Virus record (IMG/VR): IMGVR_UViG_3300007609_000076
Location: 1 to 27,429 of that record
Origin: a virus
Direction: 5' to 3' (one strand)
DNA length: 27,429 bases
A program made the position numbers and the translations under genes. Below the pieces are notes generated by a model. The model ran no database searches and was not told the DNA's origin. It saw only the letters and a list, made by a program, of their open reading frames with translations. This document shows positions 22,355 to 27,429 of this stretch, piece after piece (the stretch's first letter is position 1; each line of letters begins with the position of its first letter).

Positions 22355-22716
22355 TAGGGTAGGATCTCCAAAGTAAACGACACGCGCCAGAGAGCGACAC
22401 CGGACGCGCCGCCGACGATACCCCTGTCCTCCGGGGCCGACGCAAAACGCGCCGACACGGTAGAGAAATCGACCGGATCCTCGAAATCGAACTCGTCGGC
22501 CCCCTCGTTAACGGTCGTCGTGTAGAAGGTTTCCAGCGTGGCACGCTGGGTCTCTGTCATGAGCATTGTCCCTGTGTAGAACCGGGAGACCGCCGTGTAG
22601 CGTTTCCGTTGTTTGAACGGCCCGGCGCTTACCGGAGATCTGACAAAACCTTGTTGCCGGGACACGCCGGCCCCGGCCTCGAATTGCTGTGGTAATGTGC
22701 TCGGCCATGTCGCCAT
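22354..22716 (-). CDS. Minor tail protein, lambda gpM-like position
   Basis: This 120-residue protein lies directly after the tape measure gene, where gpM-type distal minor tail proteins are found. The sequence is beta-rich, with the middle TETQRATLETFYTTTVNEGADEFDFEDP and a late strand ALWRVSFTLEIL. The pattern of a helix followed by FDFEDPVD is common to these proteins. It likely builds the hub between tube and tip. GAGGGGG six bases upstream marks ATG 22716. Confidence 0.78.
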   Translation of the reverse strand: MATWPSTLPQQFEAGAGVSRQQGFVRSPVSAGPFKQRKRYTAVSRFYTGTMLMTETQRATLETFYTTTVNEGADEFDFEDPVDFSTVSARFASAPEDRGIVGGASGVALWRVSFTLEILP

Positions 22717-22719
22717 GTG

Positions 22720-24615
22720 TTACCCCCTCCGCGCCGTGCGCTGTGTCTGCCCGAATGTTTTCTTGATCGCTTGGAACGTCGGACCCCCCGAGGCGATATC
22801 CTTGGCGATCAGACGGCCGACCGTGACCTCGATATTCCCGGAGGACGGATCCGTCGCGACGTCCACGTCCTCGGAGCTGTTATTGTTCACGGTCACATTA
22901 ACGACGGGTTTTTGCGCCTCGATCCCGAGGTTCCCGTCGCCGCCCCGGCGGAGCGGGACGATCGCCTCCGGTCCCGCCTCGCCCATCATTCCGGTTTTGT
23001 TGCCGCGCATGGGGAACAGCGTCGGCGCGGATACGACCCCGCCCCGGGCAAACGGAACGAGATCTCCGCCGGAAAAGGCGTTGCCTTTGGCGCTGAAATT
23101 TAACCCGCCGATAAAAGCGCCCAGCGCGTCCCCGAGCGGGTCGGCGATCTGCTCTTGTATGAGCTTGTCCGCGATCGTCATAAGGACGTTGTCCACGAAA
23201 TCGAGTAGCGCGTCCCCGGCGTCCTTTGTCCCGTCCCGGACAGATCTCAGCGCGTCCATGAACTCTCCGCTGATATCGTCGTTCAGCCCTTTGAGGGCCT
23301 CGGCGCTCTCGCCGAACTTGTCGGTCAGGTCCTCGACCGCCCGGCCGTAGGTGTCCTGTGTGATCAGGCCGGCCGCGAGAGCCTCGTCGAGCATGGTCAT
23401 ACCCTCGGCCATTTTCTCGGCGTTCGTGCGGGTCGTCTTGAACACCTGTTCCGCGAACCGCTCGAGCTCTTTCAGCTCTTTCTCGGCCTCAGTCTGTCCG
23501 CCGCTGCCGCCGCCTGAACGGCTTTTCCGCCGCGCCTTGACCTCGTTAACGATATCGGGCTCCTCCGGGAGCGGGACACCCCCGAAACGGTTCCCGATGA
23601 TCCCTCCGGGGCCGCCAAGCCCTCCGACCATACCTGCCCCCTGTCCGGCGACGATAGCCTCGGATCCGGATCCGCCGACGTCGACCCCGCCCAGCCTTGC
23701 GAGCGCGTTAACCGTCGCGGCCGCCTCCTCTCGAACGCCGCCCAGATACTCCCGGGCGCGATCAGCGAACAGCAAGAGCTGAGATATGATCGGATCGAAA
23801 TCCGGATCGTTCAGGCTCTCGAGCTCGAGCGCCGTAGCGAGCGCCTGATCGGCCGCCTGCTCGAGCTCGTCGATTGAAACGTCGCCGAAAGCCTCGATCG
23901 CTTTGGTGGCCGCCTGAACCTCTGGGGGGAGGTTTAGGAATGTGCGGCGCAGCTCCATAGACGCGAGCGCCGCCCCGGCGCCGCCTTCTTGCATCCTGTT
24001 AAGGAGATCTGTCCCTCTCTGGATCTCCGGGTTCATAGCCGTCAGAGCGGACTTTAACCCGTCGAACTGGGCCTCGAGGTTACGCTCCTCGAGGCGGAGT
24101 TGAGCGTCGAGGAGCTCCTGAATTTCCGCGCTGTTCGTCCCGTACTGTTCGGCGAGATCCACAGCCGAGGCTTGCGCCGCTTTCTGTGCTGCGATCACAC
24201 GATCGAAAGCGTCGGTAAGATTGTCGAGCTGCTCCTCGTTGTCTTTTGCGGATCCCGTGAACTCAAAGAACGCCCCGGCCGCGCCGATCGCCACGCCGCC
24301 GACGACCCCGAGGATCGCGGCAACGGGACCCATGAACGCGGTAAGCTGGGGGAGCTGTTGCGATAGGGCTCGGGTCGCCGGTACGCCCGCGCTGATCTGC
24401 ACGGCGAGGTCCGAGAACTGGTTCGCGGCGTTTGTGACCGCAAAAGAGTTGCGCTGTAAGGCTGGACCTATCGCCCGGAGCCCTCGGCGGCCGATCAAGC
24501 GATCGGTTGATTTTGCGGCCGCGTCCGTCTGGGTTCGGAGCTTATCCAGATCGAGGAGGACCGTCGGCGCCCCTGTCGATCTGAACCGGATCCCGAAATC
24601 TACTAAGTCCGCCAT
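22720..24615 (-). CDS. Tape measure protein
   Basis: This 631-residue protein sets tail length and helps DNA passage. The N-terminal part is Ala-rich helical, with a hydrophobic stretch at about 95-118 (FMGPVAAILGVVGGVAIGAAGAFFEF). Long helices follow (LEERNLEAQFDGLKSALTAM and others), and the C-terminal region has the familiar ARGGVV, GEAGPEAIVPLRRG and VNVTVNNNS motifs of lambda gpH-type proteins. At about 0.15 nm per residue the tail would be near 95 nm (a family rule, not a measurement). ATG 24615 has GAGGAG eight bases upstream and overlaps the end of the T frame by 13 bases. It is the usual partner of the G/GT chaperones. Confidence 0.93.
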   Translation of the reverse strand: MADLVDFGIRFRSTGAPTVLLDLDKLRTQTDAAAKSTDRLIGRRGLRAIGPALQRNSFAVTNAANQFSDLAVQISAGVPATRALSQQLPQLTAFMGPVAAILGVVGGVAIGAAGAFFEFTGSAKDNEEQLDNLTDAFDRVIAAQKAAQASAVDLAEQYGTNSAEIQELLDAQLRLEERNLEAQFDGLKSALTAMNPEIQRGTDLLNRMQEGGAGAALASMELRRTFLNLPPEVQAATKAIEAFGDVSIDELEQAADQALATALELESLNDPDFDPIISQLLLFADRAREYLGGVREEAAATVNALARLGGVDVGGSGSEAIVAGQGAGMVGGLGGPGGIIGNRFGGVPLPEEPDIVNEVKARRKSRSGGGSGGQTEAEKELKELERFAEQVFKTTRTNAEKMAEGMTMLDEALAAGLITQDTYGRAVEDLTDKFGESAEALKGLNDDISGEFMDALRSVRDGTKDAGDALLDFVDNVLMTIADKLIQEQIADPLGDALGAFIGGLNFSAKGNAFSGGDLVPFARGGVVSAPTLFPMRGNKTGMMGEAGPEAIVPLRRGGDGNLGIEAQKPVVNVTVNNNSSEDVDVATDPSSGNIEVTVGRLIAKDIASGGPTFQAIKKTFGQTQRTARRG

Positions 24616-25300
24616 GCGTTAAGCTCCTCTGCGTGTACCTGATCCAGATCACAGATCAGATCGACCTCGTCCGGGCTGAACTGGTGCCCCGTCAAGGTAC
24701 TATAGGCGACAATCGCCTCGAACGCTATCGGCTGTTGCGCTGAGCGCGATCGGTGCAGCCGTAGGAACGAGCGCCAGAAAGTTCGCATATCCGCGGGGAG
24801 CGGGGGGAGGTCGAGCTCCGGGGGCCTGATCCCGGTTGACGCCTCGACCTGCTCGTAGTGCTGGCCCAGCGTCACGCCGTTTTTGTCCGGGATAGACAAG
24901 CGGAACGCCGCGCGAGCGTGCTCGATTAACCGCTCGGCGGAACGTCGAAAAAACTCGCGCGATCGTGTACGGCGTTATCATACTGGGCGAGGAGCCATGA
25001 GAACGCGGGGTCCTCGAGGAGCTCCTTAAACTGCTCTTTCGTGACAGGCTCGCCGTCGTAGATCATATCAAGCTCGATAACGATCTCGCCGAGGAGCCCC
25101 CGAGCGAGATCCCCGGGCTCGACCCCTGAATAGGTTTTCCGGAGGTCGTCCCGGATCCCCCGGTACGCCCGGCTATCCATGGAATAGGCGGTAATCGTCA
25201 TGGGGTCGCCGTTATCCTTGCGGAGGATCTCTTTCGGTTTGGCAGGGTTCTTGAGCTCAATCGTGATCCGATCACGGGCTTTCAGGTTCTTGAGGTCCAT
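24603..25300 (-). CDS. Tail assembly chaperone G-T fusion made by -1 frameshift
   Basis: The G gene and the next open frame (ending 24603) overlap without a convincing start for the second. A slippery heptamer at 24953-24947 lets ribosomes move back one base after codon 118 of G and continue in the second frame without a stop: RRSAERLIEHARAAF onward. The predicted fusion is 118 plus 114, 232 residues. In lambda, gpG and gpGT, made by the same kind of slip, coat the tape measure protein and guide tail tube assembly. The T part could only start alone at a TTG (24899) without a good ribosome site. Frameshift efficiency cannot be read from sequence. Confidence 0.8.
24926..25300 (-). CDS. Tail assembly chaperone G-like protein
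   Basis: This 124-residue protein is the unslipped product. It lies between the tail tube and tape measure genes, the standard place of gpG. It has an N-terminal strand-rich part (DRITIELKNPAKPKEILRKDNG) and a helical remainder ending SFFDVPPSG. The codons for the two Phe near the end are the slippery site. ATG 25300 has AAAGGA nine bases upstream. It is expected to hold the tape measure protein in an assembly-ready state. Confidence 0.82.
   Translation of the reverse strand: MDLKNLKARDRITIELKNPAKPKEILRKDNGDPMTITAYSMDSRAYRGIRDDLRKTYSGVEPGDLARGLLGEIVIELDMIYDGEPVTKEQFKELLEDPAFSWLLAQYDNAVHDRASFFDVPPSG
24947..24953 (-). other. Slippery heptamer T TTT TTC for -1 frameshifting
   Basis: Read on the minus strand, codons 116-118 of G are AGT TTT TTC, giving T TTT TTC in the correct phase (X XXY YYZ) for a -1 slip. 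A short possible stem (CCGC-CGA-GCGG) follows within about 20 bases. The site lies just before the G stop codon, as in other tail chaperone genes. Confidence 0.82.
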
Positions 25301-25325
25301 GGGGCAGGGTCCTTTGAAGGTGAGA

Positions 25326-25348
25326 GGGGCGGACCAGAAGCCCGCCCC
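25326..25348 (-). promoter_or_regulatory. Hairpin between the tail tube and chaperone genes
   Basis: GGGGCGG and CCGCCCC (7 bp) enclose a nine-base loop ten bases after the tail tube stop. No T run follows on the minus strand. It may lower expression of downstream genes relative to the abundant tail tube protein, a common arrangement in phages. Confidence 0.5.
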
Positions 25349-25358
25349 CGGGTTTCGT

Positions 25359-26276
25359 TTAGGTCTTGGTGATCTGCAGCTGATAGCCGCTCGAGGCGTC
25401 TTTCAGCGCAATGAACGGGATCGTGATCAACCGGCTCTGAGGGCTCCCAACCGGGACGGCCGCGCCGTTGAGTTTGATCCGGGGGAAATCGAACGTGTAC
25501 GCGCCCCCGCTCGCCGGGTCGTCAAAAGTGACCTGCAGCGAGCTTTCGGTCTCGTTCAGGAACTTGTCGATCAACGTCGCGTCCTCGTAATAGGAGGTCA
25601 ACGTCCCGGAGATCTCCGAGCGGCCGAACTCGAGTTGCGGCGTCACGTCTGACCCGAGGACGAACGTCGGCGCGAACGAGTTCGACAAGGTAAAATCGAG
25701 CTGCGTCACGGTCGCGATCGCGTCGCCCGTCGCGGTCCCGCCCTCAAAGATCGAACCCGAGTAACTGTCAAACGGTTCGCCGCCGGACGGATCCGACGGG
25801 GCGGCGAGCTGTGATGTGCCCTGCACAAGGTTCTTTCCGACGACGCCGAACGTCGCCGCGATCATCGCGTTCCGCTGGGCGCTGATCGCCATGGTGTTGA
25901 CCGCGCAGCCCTGAAATTTCCGGTATTGCGGGGTCGAGAGGTCGAGCGCCGCGTCCTCGATCGTGAGGAACTTGGGGGTCGTCCCGTTTGCGATCACGCC
26001 CGAGGTGTCGAACGACGAGAACAAGGCGCTCTCGATCAAGAGGTCGAAATCAGTATCCCGGAGGTCAACAGAGATCGAGCCCCCGACCTGCCGGTTCCCG
26101 TGCCGATCGACCGTCGGCATGCGATCCCCGAGGAGCTCGTTACCTGCAACGCGCTCTTTCGTCAGATCGAGGTCGTGAGTGTTGAAAGGGAGGATCGCCA
26201 TAGCGGCGGCGTCCGTATCAAAATCCGCTTGCTCGCCGATCGCGAGCCGCGTCCTTGCTCCTTGTGCGAATGTCAT
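25359..26276 (-). CDS. Major tail tube protein
   Basis: This 305-residue protein is the likely tail tube subunit. The content is strand-rich with short repeated turns: GGSISVDLRDTDFDLLIESALFS, LTIEDAALDLSTPQYRKFQG and VTQLDFTLSNSFAPTFVLGSD are typical of phage tube proteins with the gpV/Hcp-like fold. AAGGAG eight bases upstream of ATG 26276 is the strongest ribosome site in the tail operon, fitting a highly made structural protein. It lies between the tail terminator and the chaperones, the normal order. Extra residues compared with lambda gpV may form a surface domain. Confidence 0.88.
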   Translation of the reverse strand: MTFAQGARTRLAIGEQADFDTDAAAMAILPFNTHDLDLTKERVAGNELLGDRMPTVDRHGNRQVGGSISVDLRDTDFDLLIESALFSSFDTSGVIANGTTPKFLTIEDAALDLSTPQYRKFQGCAVNTMAISAQRNAMIAATFGVVGKNLVQGTSQLAAPSDPSGGEPFDSYSGSIFEGGTATGDAIATVTQLDFTLSNSFAPTFVLGSDVTPQLEFGRSEISGTLTSYYEDATLIDKFLNETESSLQVTFDDPASGGAYTFDFPRIKLNGAAVPVGSPQSRLITIPFIALKDASSGYQLQITKT

Positions 26277-26288
26277 AGCTTTTTCTCC

Positions 26289-26708
26289 TTAGCTGCTCGC
26301 GTAGGTGTAGAACTTCACAGTCACCGTTACAACGTACCAAGGGGCATCGAGGAGCCCGTCGTTCCGCTCCGACCACTCGAACCGGACGTTTGTCGTCCCT
26401 ACCGTCAGAACGTCGTCGACTGTGAAGGCGGCGCGGACGGCGTCGGCGAGGCTATCCGCGTCCCCGGGGCCTGTGCCCTCGGGAAAGTGTAGCACGACGA
26501 GAAACGTCCCGTCGTGCCGGATCTGGGGGCTCGGACCCATGGCGGCCGGCCGAGAGGTATCAGGGACAAGGATCATTCGCGCCCATGTCGTTCCCTCGGT
26601 CGGATCAAACCGGACATTCTCCCAGTTCCGATTAGCGGCCCCGGGGAACCCGGAGATCGCCGAGAGCCTCGTCTCGAGGGCCTGCCGTATGTCCTGCGTT
26701 ACCGTCAT
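26289..26708 (-). CDS. Tail terminator, DUF4128-like
   Basis: This 139-residue protein fits DUF4128 tail terminators, which cap the tail tube and set its end. Seen: the helix start TQDIRQALETRLSAI, WENVRFDPTEGTTWARMILVP, then strands ending YVVTVTVKFYTYASS. It overlaps the upstream gp10-like gene as ATGA and has GAGG just upstream. Position between neck and tube genes agrees with the call. Confidence 0.85.
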   Translation of the reverse strand: MTVTQDIRQALETRLSAISGFPGAANRNWENVRFDPTEGTTWARMILVPDTSRPAAMGPSPQIRHDGTFLVVLHFPEGTGPGDADSLADAVRAAFTVDDVLTVGTTNVRFEWSERNDGLLDAPWYVVTVTVKFYTYASS

Positions 26709-27124
26709 TTGAACCTCGCCCGTAACCTTTTGACCCGAGCGATCGCCCGGCCCTCGATACCCTTAGCACGCCCGAGGACACGCCGCACGAACTGTGTCCG
26801 CGCCTCCACGTACTTGGCATAATTCGCGCCGTTCAGGAAATAGAGGGATCCGTCCATGAACGGGCCGGCTTGGCCCAGCCCGGCGAGCACGCTCGGGGGC
26901 GCCGACTGTGCCGCCGATATCCCGCTCGTAGGGACGGCCCGGGCGATCGCCGGGAACGTAGGGGACCAGAACCACGACGCCCGGAGCCGGCCGGTCTTGA
27001 CGGGGGTATTCTGGACGATCTCCCGGGCGGTCTGGTTCATGACCTCTTGGCGTGCAGCCTCGACCGAAAGCCCGGTCTGCTCCGCTACCCGGTCAAAATC
27101 GAGCATGATCTCTTTACGGCTCAT
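26705..27124 (-). CDS. HK97 gp10-like neck/tail completion protein
   Basis: This 139-residue basic protein has the HK97 gp10 pattern: an N-terminal helix (DFDRVAEQTGLSVEAARQEVMNQTAREIV), then TPVKTGRLRASW, a signature found in this family, and NGANYAKYVEAR followed by a basic helical tail. Such proteins are placed at the head-tail junction. ATG 27124 overlaps the upstream gene stop as ATGA. Family match is strong by motif. Confidence 0.86.
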   Translation of the reverse strand: MSRKEIMLDFDRVAEQTGLSVEAARQEVMNQTAREIVQNTPVKTGRLRASWFWSPTFPAIARAVPTSGISAAQSAPPSVLAGLGQAGPFMDGSLYFLNGANYAKYVEARTQFVRRVLGRAKGIEGRAIARVKRLRARFK

Positions 27125-27429
27125 TTGCGCACCTGCAGGAGGTAGCCGATCACGGTCGCGTTCCCTTTGACGATCTGGACGTCGATCACGGTCACGGGAT
27201 CCCCCTCTCCGATTATCTGGTCGCCCCTCTGCGGCGTCTTTGACAGGGCCGCGCCGTTGTAGCTTGCGGACATGGCGAACAGGCGGTCCCCGCGCTCGAT
27301 CAGGGATCCGTCGATCGCCCCGTTCCGATAGTTCAGGAATATCCCCCGGACAGTCTCGTTTTGGTTCCCGCCGCCCCCGGACAGGCTGCTCGTCGCGGGG
27401 TCGTAGGATCTACTCGAATTAGCCGGGCG
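27121..27429 (-). CDS. Head-tail connector/neck protein, N-terminus cut by window edge
   Basis: Only the last 102 codons are in the window; no start is visible. The sequence has NETVRGIFLNYR, IDGSLIERGDRLFAMSAS and GDPVTVIDVQIVKG, ending VIGYLLQVRK. This beta-rich content and the place before gp10-like and terminator genes fit a small head closure or connector protein. The stop overlaps the next start as ATGA. The exact family is uncertain. Confidence 0.72.
   Translation of the reverse strand, partial: RPANSSRSYDPATSSLSGGGGNQNETVRGIFLNYRNGAIDGSLIERGDRLFAMSASYNGAALSKTPQRGDQIIGEGDPVTVIDVQIVKGNATVIGYLLQVRK

Noticed and set aside
24603-24899. T frame as an independent gene starting at TTG 24899
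   Set aside because: There is no good ribosome site at the TTG, while the frame continues upstream to a phased slippery site. The frameshift fusion explains it better.

Overview
The window is a contiguous piece of a GC-rich tailed-phage genome (or prophage) with a long non-contractile, siphovirus-type tail. Evidence is a lambda-like tail cluster (tail terminator, tail tube, G/GT chaperones with a slippery site, tape measure, NlpC/P60, gpJ-like tip), a lysis cassette and a phage replication module. The host is most likely an alphaproteobacterium. My by-eye reading found no GANTC at all, the target of the alphaproteobacterial CcrM methylase, and the replication genes are of a kind common in phages of that class. 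I see no integrase, repressor, terminase or capsid gene, so lifestyle cannot be decided here.

Layout. (1) Positions 1-1229, minus strand: a RecD/Dda-like SF1B helicase, cut by the left edge. (2) Positions 1319-7653, plus strand: the DNA metabolism operon. It holds an acidic unknown protein, a DUF2800 Fe-S nuclease, a DUF2815 ssDNA-binding-like protein, a family A DNA polymerase with proofreading domain, a small unknown, a VRR-NUC nuclease, an SNF2-like helicase and a ribbon-helix-helix protein. (3) Positions 7654-12191, plus strand: an accessory stretch of small unknown proteins, plus a DUF6011 protein and a PAPS-reductase/DndC-like PP-loop enzyme of clearly different base composition. Two copies of a 63-bp cassette (38-bp palindrome, leader, start codon) head two gene groups here. 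The block ends at a rho-independent terminator at 12242-12268. (4) Positions 12268-27429, minus strand, read right to left: head-tail connector (partial), gp10-like neck protein, DUF4128 tail terminator, tail tube, G and G-T, tape measure, gpM-like, DUF1833, NlpC/P60, 1721-residue tail tip protein, glycine-rich fibre, two small unknowns, membrane protein, GH108 endolysin, holin and an overlapping spanin-like pair.

How it works together. The plus-strand genes copy and process phage DNA. The minus-strand genes are tightly packed, mostly with ATGA-type overlaps, so they are probably one or a few late transcripts that build the tail and then lyse the cell. The two blocks converge at the terminator. 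The helicase and the replication operon diverge from 1230-1318, where one of two copies of a 19-bp motif lies. No stretch over 300 bases lacks a gene; the longest gap (10758-10913) holds two strong hairpins. Functional names come from motif and context recognition only; no searches were run.
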